From Candidatus Bathyarchaeota archaeon (GTDB lineage Archaea > Thermoproteota > Bathyarchaeia > TCS64), in NCBI GenBank assembly GCA_030739585.1, contig JASLYX010000010.1, positions 1 through 34,332 on the forward strand: a DNA stretch of 34,332 nucleotides, given 5' to 3'. The position numbers were made by a program, and so were the translations under genes. Numbering within the stretch: position 1 is the stretch's first letter; each line of letters starts with the position of its first letter. Positions 23,558 through 30,660 of the stretch are shown in pieces. Under the pieces are notes generated by a model. That model searched no databases. It was given only the letters and a program-made list of their open reading frames with translations, and had not been told where the DNA came from.

Positions 23558-23998
23558 TCACAAGATTCCTCTGATTTTTATGTTAACCTTACTATGATGG
23601 TTATGGAGGAGACTTACAAATTCCAGGGGGATATCAGATGATGACTTGTCCGCTTTTATCATTAGTGTTCTATTGCAGATAAAGTTACTTTTCCTGATCA
23701 CTATATCTGAGGGGCTGGCAAGGGTCAGCCGTGGATGACCTTTCCCTCTTACAACTAGGCTTTGATTACCGGTTTCCATGATGAAAATAACTTCCGCCTT
23801 CTCGTTCTTGATAATGTCCTTGAGCTCTGGGGAAATGTCTTTCAGACCTCTCTCGGCATGCACAGCGAGAATACAATCACCCTTCCTCGATAGATATTTG
23901 TCTGTTGTTACCATAATCGTCGTACTGTGCTTGGATGTAATATTGGCGTGGCCCCAGGCTGTGAACGAGTCTTCCGCCTCTCTTTTTTGTTGGTTTAT
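23558..23998 (-). CDS. DUF371 family archaeal protein
   Basis: A small, mostly archaeal family of unknown function. Visible motifs: W-G-H-A-N-I-T-S-K-H-S-T-T (family A-R-G-H-x-N-I/V-T-A-T-H-x-T-T), L-S-R-K-G-D-C-I-L-A-V, G-K-G-H-P-R-L-T-L, S-D-I-V-I-R-K-S-N-F-I and R-T-L-M-I-K-A-D-K-S. The conserved start continues 20 codons upstream of the first ATG (23914), back to an in-frame TGA at 24008-24010, and holds no ATG, GTG, TTG or CTG. ATA at 23996-23998 lies 4 nt after a strong GAGGTGA site and is the best start, giving about 146 residues. A start at ATG 23914 would remove a conserved strand and has no ribosome-binding site. DinB lies upstream, separated by a T-run terminator. Confidence 0.85.
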   Translation of the reverse strand: MNQQKREAEDSFTAWGHANITSKHSTTIMVTTDKYLSRKGDCILAVHAERGLKDISPELKDIIKNEKAEVIFIMETGNQSLVVRGKGHPRLTLASPSDIVIRKSNFICNRTLMIKADKSSSDIPLEFVSLLHNHHSKVNIKIRGIL

Positions 23999-24027
23999 TT
24001 TGTCACCTCATATGCATATATGGGTTG

Positions 24028-24049
24028 AAAAAAAATGGGTTAAAAAAAA
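24028..24049 (-). terminator. Double oligo-T terminator after the DinB-like gene
   Basis: Two runs of eight A on the plus strand (24028-24035 and 24042-24049) read as T-runs on the minus strand just after the DinB-like stop. They sit in a near-tandem TGGGTTRAAAAAAA repeat. Archaeal transcription ends at such oligo-T tracts. Confidence 0.55.
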
Positions 24050-24064
24050 GGAATGAAGTTGAGT

Positions 24065-24553
24065 CTAGGTTAGAAAGCTTGTGTCTCTTTCTCGTCGGCG
24101 CTTGATGTTCCCTCTGAGGGCAGCTATTTGGCCTCTGTGGATTGCTATCTCCAAAATGTATGAAAAGAGGCCGAAATCTCTCCTCTTGGGGCCACCCCAA
24201 AGGGGTATAATCTCAGCTAGAGATGCTGATTCTAGATTACCTAGGCCTTCGAGGACGGTTTCTTTCCCTGTCTGAATATCGGCAAGGGCCTTTTTCAAGC
24301 TGTAACCCTGTTTCTCGTATTCTTCAGGCCATCCTTCAGGAATGTATTTTGGATTTCCTTTTATTATCCGTGGGAGAGAATAATTAGTAATCCTTCCTAG
24401 GTGGTTAAGGATCCATAGAACATTATTGGCTTCTTCAATTGGTTTCCAGTTCGCCTCAGTTTCCGTGATGCCCTCACATGTCCTTTCAAGTCTATTAAAA
24501 GCGTGCTCGGTTAATCCCTTTAAAACTGCTATATCCCTGTCCATGTTGTTCAC
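24065..24553 (-). CDS. DinB-like four-helix protein
   Basis: 162 residues, predicted all-helical, DinB/YfiT-like. The first conserved His is at 51 (W-I-L-N-H-L-G-R-I) and the second at 139 (E-I-A-I-H-R-G-Q-I), with the family's H-R-G-Q. The third metal His normally four residues before the second is replaced by Glu135, so the metal site may be H-H-E or absent. Family members are metal-dependent thiol (bacillithiol/mycothiol) transferases or of unknown role; archaea lack those thiols, so the function is open. It starts at ATG 24553 with a weak ribosome-binding site. No operon partner, given the downstream terminator. Confidence 0.8.
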   Translation of the reverse strand: MNNMDRDIAVLKGLTEHAFNRLERTCEGITETEANWKPIEEANNVLWILNHLGRITNYSLPRIIKGNPKYIPEGWPEEYEKQGYSLKKALADIQTGKETVLEGLGNLESASLAEIIPLWGGPKRRDFGLFSYILEIAIHRGQIAALRGNIKRRRERDTSFLT

Positions 24554-24685
24554 CTTCTTAGATAACCTGGTGAAATATTAATAACCCTCTTTTAATTGGG
24601 CGGGAGTTAAAGATTAGTCTCATTTTGGTTTTTTTTATTCGGGGGAACGTTTTTAGGTTGTTTACTTGATGTCTTGGTGAAGTGG

Positions 24686-24762
24686 GCTGGTAGTTCAGTT
24701 GGTATGAATGCTGCCTTGGCAGGGCAGAGGTCGGGGGTTCAAATCCCTCCCAGTCCACCATA
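24686..24762 (+). tRNA. tRNA-Ala (GGC)
   Basis: Complete cloverleaf: acceptor GGGCTGG / CCAGTCC, D-stem GTTC/GAAT, anticodon stem CTGCC/GGCAG with loop TTGGCAG (anticodon GGC), T-stem GGGGG/CCCTC with loop TTCAAAT, discriminator A and encoded CCA. The third acceptor pair is G-U (G3-U70), the alanine identity element. No intron. Confidence 0.95.
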
Positions 24763-24793
24763 AATTTTATCCTGCGGTCAAAAAATATCTTGA

Positions 24794-24991
24794 GACCTCA
24801 TCTCTGAAAAAATCAAACTAATTGATGAAATAGTTCAAGACTCCACTATTCAAAAGAATTGGTCCAGCGATGATGAAATCGAAACGATAGAACTCCCTAG
24901 GAATGGCGAGGATGTATTCCAAGTTTTTCTACAAACTAAGCTAATGGACCTTATGGTGAATGCGCGAATTTTCGGGATTTTTATTCTTTAA
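24794..24991 (+). pseudogene. Start-less open frame downstream of tRNA-Ala, possible gene remnant
   Basis: A 65-codon frame between TGA 24791-24793 and TAA 24989-24991 reads like a real protein: S-E-K-I-K-L-I-D-E-I-V-Q-D-S, then E-L-P-R-N-G-E-D-V-F-Q-V-F-L-Q-T-K-L-M-D, written in single steps. There is no ATG, GTG or TTG in its first 50 codons; ATC 24800 is the nearest start-like codon. I recognise no family. Its place just after a tRNA could mean a decayed insertion, or chance. Confidence 0.28.
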
Positions 24992-25108
24992 CATGTTGGT
25001 TTATGTTTAAACAGGATTTAAGAAAAAGTAAAAACTGACGAATTAAATCATAGAATCAGTCTAGTCAACTCACTTAGCGTGTGTTTGTCGGTTTTCCTTA
25101 AGAGTAGG

Positions 25109-25187
25109 TGGCGCCCTGGCCGGGATTCGAACCCGGGATCTCCGGCGTGACAGGCCAGCATAATAGGCCAGACTATACTACCAGGGC
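25109..25187 (-). tRNA. tRNA-Asp (GTC)
   Basis: On the minus strand: acceptor GCCCTGG / CCAGGGC, anticodon stem CTGGC/GCCGG with loop CTGTCAC (anticodon GTC), T-stem CCGGG/CCCGG with loop TTCGAAT, discriminator G and encoded CCA. G34-U35-C36, G73 and the extended D-loop fit tRNA-Asp. No intron. Confidence 0.95.
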
Positions 25188-25247
25188 AAGATTTGAAAGA
25201 AAGGAATCTCTAAGGCAGATAAACGTTGCGCCTAAGATGGACACCTC

Positions 25248-25490
25248 TTATTTATTTTCCTTAGCTATTATCATTGTCGAGGTCATGAAGATGTTAGGAA
25301 TAGATCTCAACTGGGAGGTGATGAACTCGTCAAGTCGGTTCATATCCTTTGCTGTCACCTTGATGATCGCGTCATATTCTCCGTATATGGTTGCAACCTC
25401 TTCTACCTCCCTGAACTCTACAAGGGCCTTGCAAACCTCATCTTCCGTTCCGGTACTTACATTCACTAATATGTAGGCTTTAACCGTCAT
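25248..25490 (-). CDS. Lrp/AsnC-type RAM-domain protein without HTH
   Basis: 80 residues forming a stand-alone RAM (ligand-binding) domain of the Lrp/AsnC family: V-K-A-Y-I-L-V-N-V, then E-V-A-T-I-Y-G-E-Y-D-A-I-I-K-V and a final helix-strand with T-S-T-M-I. The Y-G-x-Y-D motif is characteristic. It lacks the N-terminal DNA-binding domain, as in other small archaeal RAM proteins that bind amino acids or modulate Lrp partners. ATG 25490 is chosen over the 10-residue-longer start because GAGGG lies 3 nt upstream and the family begins M-x-V-K-A-Y. A small unrecognised gene ends 11 nt upstream, and the leucine operon lies about 490 nt upstream on the same strand. Confidence 0.9.
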   Translation of the reverse strand: MTVKAYILVNVSTGTEDEVCKALVEFREVEEVATIYGEYDAIIKVTAKDMNRLDEFITSQLRSIPNIFMTSTMIIAKENK

Positions 25491-25501
25491 AATCCCTCGA
25501 A

Positions 25502-25750
25502 CTATCGGAGGAAACACCATTTATAGGTGTATTGCGTTTGGCCACCATGGCTCCTAATAATCAGTAAGGATTTGGTCTTCGCAGTCATAGAATTGAGGAT
25601 CCTTTTGTTGTCCTTTTTTCCCACCCCGATAATTCCAGCGCCCTCCATCCCAGAAGGTTTTACCTTACCGTGGACTGGGAATTCCCGGTCCTCCCTATAA
25701 AGATCGATTTGAACTGTATATACTGAAGTTTCTTTTTTGTTATTGACGAT
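25502..25750 (-). CDS. Small unrecognised protein lacking a standard start codon
   Basis: An 82-codon frame ending in TAG (25502-25504), 11 nt before the RAM-domain gene. The sequence looks protein-like, not antisense: T-S-V-Y-T-V-Q-I-D-L-Y, E-F-P-V-H-G-K-V-K-P-S-G, G-A-G-I-I-G-V-G-K-K-D-N-K-R-I-L-N-S, L-L-I-I-R-S-H-G-G-Q. It is basic and probably beta-rich. In frame upstream are ATC GTC AAT AAC, then TAG, and an ATG four codons before that TAG. So the gene either starts at a near-cognate codon (ATC 25750), is broken by the TAG, or begins internally (ATG in P-S-G-M-E-G). No family is recognised. Pairing with a RAM-domain gene suggests an operon. Confidence 0.4.
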   Translation of the reverse strand: MVNNKKETSVYTVQIDLYREDREFPVHGKVKPSGMEGAGIIGVGKKDNKRILNSMTAKTKSLLIIRSHGGQTQYTYKWCFLR

Positions 25751-25982
25751 CTACTTTCTGAGCATCCACGGTTTTCTGTGAGACTGCTTGAAACTGCGTC
25801 CATGAGGGCTAGCTCCATTGCGAATATTGCAATTAAGTGGAGGACTAAAGTTTTCCTGATCTCTTCTAATCACTCTATGGTAATGCTATCAAGGGTCATA
25901 TCTAGCGCTTGACGGAATCTGAACTTAATTTAAAAACTTTTCCTTCAGACATAATTAACGAAAAAGTTTCATTTAATGGAGA

Positions 25983-26993
25983 CTATACGATCTTTTCCGC
26001 AATAGCTGCAGCAACTTGTTTAGTTGTGGCCTCGCCCCCTAGGTCGGGAGTGAGCGTCTTCGCCTCTTTCAGAACACCGATCACAGCGTTATCGATAGAC
26101 TTGGCGAACTCTATTTCTCCAAGCCACTCAAGCATCATAGAAGCTGACAGGATCATCGCAATGGGATTAGCGATGCCTTTCCCAGCTATGTCAGGAGCGC
26201 TGCCATGTACGGGCTCAAAGATGCTACAATTCTCTCCAATATTCCCCGATGGTGCCATCCCCAGTCCTCCGACGATAGCAGCTGCCTCGTCGGAGAGTAT
26301 ATCCCCAAACATATTAGTGGTCACAAGGACGTCAAACTGCCCCGGGTTCAAGAGAAGTTTCATGGCACATGCATCAACTATCATCTCCTGGTATTCCATG
26401 TCGGGATAAGATTCTGCAATCCTCCTACAGGCTTCAAGGAAGACCCCGCAAGTCAGATCCAGTACGTTGTTTTTATGTACACTGGTAACCTTACTCCGAT
26501 TGTTTTTAGATGCATATTCGAAGGCAAACCGTGCAATTCTCTCTGACGCCTGCCTTGTGATGATCCTGAGATTGAGGCCCCAGTCTGGGCCTCTGTACCC
26601 TAACATCTTGTATAGCCCTTCTGTGTTCTCTCTTACCATAACGATATCTACTTCCTCTCTAAGCGAAGGGACGTTTGGATAGACCTTGGTGGGTCTAACG
26701 TTAGCATATAACTTAAGCTCCTGTCGGAGGGGCAAGATCACTTCCTTCGCGGTCTCTCCGACCGCAGCGAAAAGGGCAGCATCGGATTCCCGGACTGCCT
26801 CCACGGTTCCCGGTGGCATCGCTATACCCGTCCTAACCTTTAACTCATCTCCAACCGGGAGTTCCTTGAACTCGAATGCGATTTTCCCCTTGCTCTCTGC
26901 TAGCATCTCCAGGATCGAAACCGCGGCTGCCATAACCTCAGGGCCGATACCATCCCCTGGGAGTGTTACGATCTTGTATAGGGTTATTTTCAC
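25983..26993 (-). CDS. leuB: 3-isopropylmalate dehydrogenase
   Basis: NAD-dependent oxidative decarboxylation of 3-isopropylmalate to 2-oxoisocaproate. 336 residues of the isocitrate/isopropylmalate dehydrogenase family. It has L-P-G-D-G-I-G-P-E-V, R-E-N-T-E-G-L-Y, the catalytic-Lys motif V-H-K-N-N-V, N-M-F-G-D-I-L-S-D-E-A-A with the metal-binding Asp residues, and E-P-V-H-G-S-A-P-D-I-A-G near the NAD site. G-S-A-P-D fits NAD rather than NADP use. GTG 26993 overlaps the leuD stop by 4 nt, making it the last gene of leuACDB. A role with homoisocitrate or methylmalate cannot be excluded by sequence alone, but the operon argues for leucine. Confidence 0.93.
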   Translation of the reverse strand: MKITLYKIVTLPGDGIGPEVMAAAVSILEMLAESKGKIAFEFKELPVGDELKVRTGIAMPPGTVEAVRESDAALFAAVGETAKEVILPLRQELKLYANVRPTKVYPNVPSLREEVDIVMVRENTEGLYKMLGYRGPDWGLNLRIITRQASERIARFAFEYASKNNRSKVTSVHKNNVLDLTCGVFLEACRRIAESYPDMEYQEMIVDACAMKLLLNPGQFDVLVTTNMFGDILSDEAAAIVGGLGMAPSGNIGENCSIFEPVHGSAPDIAGKGIANPIAMILSASMMLEWLGEIEFAKSIDNAVIGVLKEAKTLTPDLGGEATTKQVAAAIAEKIV

Positions 26994-27487
26994 CAGCTCT
27001 CCATGTTTTCATTTAGATAGCCTGCAAGGCCTCCATTGTTGAGGACTTCTACCATGAATTCCGGAAGGGGAGTGAAACGCAGTTCGTTGTATGTGCGATT
27101 AACCTTAATGGTTCCCCCTGAGATGTCTACTTCAATAGTATCCCCTTCCTCCACCGCATCCGTTATCCCAGGGCACTCCAAGGCGGGGAGCCCGATATTT
27201 ATGGAATTCCTGTAGAATATACGGGCAAAAGACTCGGCTATGACTATGCTTATCCCTGCGTATTTCAAAGCAAGAGGTGCATGCTCTCTGCTTGAACCGC
27301 AACCAAAATTTCTTCCCCCTATTAAAATATCTCCCTCCTGAATTTTATTAGGGAAATTGGGACTGATGCCCTCCATTGCATGCCTTGCCATTTCCACGGG
27401 GTCCACCAGCTCTAGGTATTTTCCAGGAATTATAAGATCGGTGTTTATGTCATCACCAAAAATCCATACCATGCCTTTCTGTCTCAC
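26990..27487 (-). CDS. leuD: 3-isopropylmalate dehydratase, small subunit
   Basis: 165 residues, the swivelling small subunit of isopropylmalate isomerase. It has F-G-D-D-I-N-T-D-L-I-I-P-G-K-Y near the start, N-F-G-C-G-S-S-R-E-H-A-P-L-A-L (the LeuD/HacB signature), S-F-A-R-I-F-Y-R-N-S-I-N-I-G-L and a final G-G-L-A-G-Y. The short archaeal type. It starts 5 nt after the leuC stop and overlaps leuB by 4 nt, so the three are translationally coupled. It partners with LeuC to isomerise 2- to 3-isopropylmalate. Confidence 0.95.
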   Translation of the reverse strand: MRQKGMVWIFGDDINTDLIIPGKYLELVDPVEMARHAMEGISPNFPNKIQEGDILIGGRNFGCGSSREHAPLALKYAGISIVIAESFARIFYRNSINIGLPALECPGITDAVEEGDTIEVDISGGTIKVNRTYNELRFTPLPEFMVEVLNNGGLAGYLNENMESW

Positions 27488-27492
27488 TTATA

Positions 27493-28773
27493 TCACCTTA
27501 AGTCCCGGGGGTCAGTGATTACACCCTTTATTGCCGAAGCTGCAGCGACCGCGGGCGAAGATAAATAGACAAATGCTTCAGGGCTCCCCTGCCTCCCCTG
27601 GAAATTCCTGTTGGATGTTGTCAATCCAATCTCGCCTGGCGCCAGGAGCCCTATATGACCCCCAAAACAGGCTCCGCAACTAGGGTTACTGAAAATCGCC
27701 CCCGACTCCACGATTGTTTGGATGATCCCTGCCTTGAGAGCTTCAAGATAGACTTCATTAGATGCAGGGACTACTAAAAGTCTGGTATCGGGATGGACCT
27801 TTTTGCCCTTCAATATGGATGCAGCAACTCTGAGGTCCTCCAGTCTGCCGTTGGTACATGAGCCTATAAATGACTGGTTGATCGCAGAGCCCTCAACCTC
27901 ACTGATAGGCTTCACATTGTCTACTTTATGAGGACAGGCTATTTGGGGCTCTAGATCGTCCACTGGGACATCTTGTATCATCTTATAAGAGGCATCCTCA
28001 TCGGAGAAAACAGGATTGAATACCCCGTCCGTCCTGTCTCTGAGATAGGCATACGTTGTCTTGTCGGGCTCCACGATGCCGGCCTTACCTCCAAGCTCGA
28101 TGGCCATATTGCATAGTGTCATCCTTCCAGAGACACTCATCTTGGAGATAGTGTTTCCGTGAAACTCCAAAGCATTGTATGTAGCTCCGTCAGCCCCAAT
28201 AAGTCCAGCGGTTTTTAGGATGACATCCTTAGGAGTCACAAACTCAGGAAGAATACCCTCAACTTGGACCCTAATAGTCTCAGGAACCCTAAGCCAAATT
28301 TTCCCTGTAGCCAGAATTGCCCCCATGTCGGTTGAACCTACCCCTGTGGCGAAAGCGCCAAAAGCTCCATGAGTGCAGGTATGGGAATCTGCACCAATCA
28401 CGAGATATCCGGGTTTAACATGGCCTTTCTCAGGGAGCACTTGATGACAAACTCCAGATTCGACGTCATAAAAGTTGGTTATTCCCTGTTCCTTTACGAA
28501 CGCTCGGATATCTCGGTGGACAGTTGCCGCCATCAATGTAGACGCTGGGGCGACGTGGTCGAGGATGGGGACGATTTTGGTATTGTCCCAAACCTTTTTC
28601 CGACCCATAGCCTTCATAGCTTTCACCGATAGGATTGTGGTGAGGTCGGGCATCATCGCGACATCAACTCGGGCCTTTACAATTTCCCCAGCAGATGCGT
28701 CCTTTTGCTCTGAGGCTCTAGCTAGGATCTTCTCAGAGATCGTCCTGCCCCTCTGATCTTCAGTCGATGTCAT
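27493..28773 (-). CDS. leuC: 3-isopropylmalate dehydratase, large subunit
   Basis: 426 residues, aconitase superfamily, archaeal LeuC/HacA type. The [4Fe-4S] ligands are C306 (F-I-G-S-C-T-N-G-R) and C366/C369 (N-P-S-C-G-A-C). V-I-G-A-D-S-H-T-C-T-H-G-A-F-G-A-F-A-T-G-V-G-S-T-D and T-S-N-R-N-F-Q-G-R-Q-G are conserved active-site stretches. The N-terminus has T-I-S-E-K-I-L-A-R-A. It overlaps the leuA 3' end by 14 nt. The oxygen-labile cluster fits an anaerobe, as does the ferredoxin-linked POR elsewhere in the window. Confidence 0.96.
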   Translation of the reverse strand: MTSTEDQRGRTISEKILARASEQKDASAGEIVKARVDVAMMPDLTTILSVKAMKAMGRKKVWDNTKIVPILDHVAPASTLMAATVHRDIRAFVKEQGITNFYDVESGVCHQVLPEKGHVKPGYLVIGADSHTCTHGAFGAFATGVGSTDMGAILATGKIWLRVPETIRVQVEGILPEFVTPKDVILKTAGLIGADGATYNALEFHGNTISKMSVSGRMTLCNMAIELGGKAGIVEPDKTTYAYLRDRTDGVFNPVFSDEDASYKMIQDVPVDDLEPQIACPHKVDNVKPISEVEGSAINQSFIGSCTNGRLEDLRVAASILKGKKVHPDTRLLVVPASNEVYLEALKAGIIQTIVESGAIFSNPSCGACFGGHIGLLAPGEIGLTTSNRNFQGRQGSPEAFVYLSSPAVAAASAIKGVITDPRDLR

Positions 28774-30310
28774 GATTTTCCTTGGAAAGGAGCCTGTTCA
28801 TCCCTTTTAAGATTGCGTCCACACTCGCCATCACGGTGTCCCCACTTACACCGTTCGCAGTCACGAACTTGTCACCTTGTTTAAGGTGAACAGTTACATC
28901 TGCGACTGCGTCGGTGCCCCCTGTTATAGCCTTCATCATGAACTTTTCAAGTGAGACGCTAGTAAATCCATTAACGACGTTTCTGATAGCATTAATCGCG
29001 GAGTCTATTGGGCCGTTGCCAACTCCAGAACCTTTGTATTCTTTGCCACCAACTATAAGGGTAACTGAGGCTGTGGGTGTAATCGTATTCCCTGTGACAA
29101 CGAGGAGCTGCTGGAGTTTTACATAGTCCTCCTCCTTTAGGTCCATTACATGCCTTGCGATAGCGTAAAGGTCTGCATCTGTAATGGCTTTTCCGGTGTC
29201 TCCAAGCTTCTTAACCTTGGCCGCAATCTCCTTCAGTTGTTCTCTAGTGGCTTCGAGGCCGAGATCTGCCACCATATTAGAGATTCCGTGCCTTCCTGCA
29301 TGCTTCCCAGCCACCAACCTGCTCCGTTTTCCTACGAACTCAGGACGGAGGATCTCGTAGTTCCCTGAGTGACTCAGGATTCCGTGTACATGGATTCCTG
29401 CCTCATGTGAGAAAGCGTTATCTCCGATTATGGGAGTTGAGGATGGCATGTAGACACCACTTAGTCTCTCAACTAGGGCCGATGTATCCGCGATCTTTTT
29501 TGTATTGATTCCTGTCTTTATTTTATATTGGGCCGCGAGGCAGACCACAACCTCCTCGAGAGAGGTGTTACCGGCCCTCTCACCCAATCCGTTGACGCAT
29601 ACGTGGGCTTGCTCCGCACCCGCCTCTATAGCGGCAAGTGTATTGGCCGTAGCCTGACCGAGATCATCATGGGCATGGGCGCTGAGGGGGACGTGGGTTG
29701 AGGACTTAACCTCCTTAAAGAACTCATATGTCATCCGGGGGGTCATAACACCAACGGTATCCGGAATATTCAGCATCTCGGCACCAGCATCCTCAGCCGC
29801 GTTGCAAATCTCGATAAGAAAATCCATCTCGGTACGTGTTGCGTCCTGGGGACTGTATTCCACGAAGACGCCATGATCCTTGGCATATTCAATGCCCTCT
29901 ATAGACCGCTTGATTACGTCCTCTCTTGTAGTTTTCATCATTGTTTTGATATGTAGGTCACTAGTTGAGATGAATATGTGAATATAGGGAACATCACATT
30001 TGAGGGCTATGTCAATATCCTCCTTGAGGGGCCTCGAGAGAGCAACAATCTGAGCGTCAAGCCCAAGGGCTGCTATCCGCCTGACTGATTCAGTTTCACC
30101 CTCAGAAGTTATAGGGAATCCCGCCTCGATCCGGGGGACCCTCAGCTCGTCAAGCTGTTGTGCTATCAAAACCTTTTCATCTACAGTATATGTGACCCCA
30201 GGCATTTGTTCTCCATCCCTGAGGGTTGTGTCAAATATCCAGACATTGTCAGGAGCGCGACGCTCCAGATCAGCTTGGTATTGGCTCAGGTAGAACTCTT
30301 TTTTGCTCAT
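28760..30310 (-). CDS. leuA: 2-isopropylmalate synthase
   Basis: 516 residues, condensing acetyl-CoA with 2-oxoisovalerate. The barrel starts I-F-D-T-T-L-R-D-G-E-Q-M-P-G (R31, D28), with the metal-binding His pair H212/H214 in S-A-H-A-H-D-D-L-G and N-G-L-G-E-R-A-G-N. The usual H-C-H-N/D-D is H-A-H-D-D here, a Cys-to-Ala change that should not remove metal ligands. A LeuA-dimer regulatory domain follows from about residue 400 (I-V-G-G-K-E-Y-K-G-S-G-V-G-N-G-P-I-D-S-A in single steps), so leucine feedback control is likely. Homocitrate and citramalate synthases share the fold, but the operon favours LeuA. First gene of leuACDB. Confidence 0.93.
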   Translation of the reverse strand: MSKKEFYLSQYQADLERRAPDNVWIFDTTLRDGEQMPGVTYTVDEKVLIAQQLDELRVPRIEAGFPITSEGETESVRRIAALGLDAQIVALSRPLKEDIDIALKCDVPYIHIFISTSDLHIKTMMKTTREDVIKRSIEGIEYAKDHGVFVEYSPQDATRTEMDFLIEICNAAEDAGAEMLNIPDTVGVMTPRMTYEFFKEVKSSTHVPLSAHAHDDLGQATANTLAAIEAGAEQAHVCVNGLGERAGNTSLEEVVVCLAAQYKIKTGINTKKIADTSALVERLSGVYMPSSTPIIGDNAFSHEAGIHVHGILSHSGNYEILRPEFVGKRSRLVAGKHAGRHGISNMVADLGLEATREQLKEIAAKVKKLGDTGKAITDADLYAIARHVMDLKEEDYVKLQQLLVVTGNTITPTASVTLIVGGKEYKGSGVGNGPIDSAINAIRNVVNGFTSVSLEKFMMKAITGGTDAVADVTVHLKQGDKFVTANGVSGDTVMASVDAILKGMNRLLSKENHDID

Positions 30311-30660
30311 ATAGGATACCTTGAGGTGACCAAACAGGTCTCATACAAACTAATAACAATTATGCGTTTGGAAAACCACATATCAGGATCTCTGAATATA
30401 AACGGAGTTGAATATCAATCCTCTAATTTCCTACAGGCCGTGTGTAATAAAGGGAAAAAAAGTCAAATGAATAACCTTGGACCTCACTACTCCACATTGG
30501 GAGAATACGGAATCCCATTCCATATGATTAATAATACAACATTATCTAAAAACTTTTGCAGGTGTTAACCTACAATAATATTTATAAGCTATAATAAATA
30601 ACAGTAAATTAAGAGGAAAAAACGATCATACCAACGACAGATACTCGCGCGGAGATGATT
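30311..30660. other. Promoter region of the leucine operon and 3' flank of the acyl-CoA dehydrogenase gene
   Basis: No confident gene. Going upstream from leuA on the minus strand there is a short inverted word GACC-N5-GGTC (about 30330-30345) and then AT-rich TATA candidates near 30350-30365. A 68-codon plus-strand frame from ATG 30362 to TAA 30568 has mixed composition and no ribosome-binding site, so it is left uncalled. AT-rich sequence at 30570-30610 could hold a terminator. Confidence 0.35.

Noticed and set aside
24558-24761. 67-residue minus-strand frame containing W-E-G-F-E-P-P-T
   Set aside because: It is antisense to tRNA-Ala; this peptide is the well-known spurious translation of tRNA genes.
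25108-25476. 122-residue plus-strand frame beginning with P-G-F-E-P-G
   Set aside because: It covers the antisense of tRNA-Asp and of the RAM-domain gene.
503-25765. Pyrrolysine or amber suppression suggested by three in-frame TAGs (509, 7127, 25751)
   Set aside because: About a quarter of the genes here end in TAG at sensible family lengths (hemC, hemD, rpoP, porA, leuB, etfA and others), so TAG is an ordinary stop; Pyl users avoid it. The hemC-cobA junction is still reported for its missing start codon.
30362-30568. 68-codon plus-strand frame upstream of leuA, considered as a leader peptide
   Set aside because: It is on the opposite strand to leuA, lacks a ribosome-binding site, and is not enriched in Leu codons.
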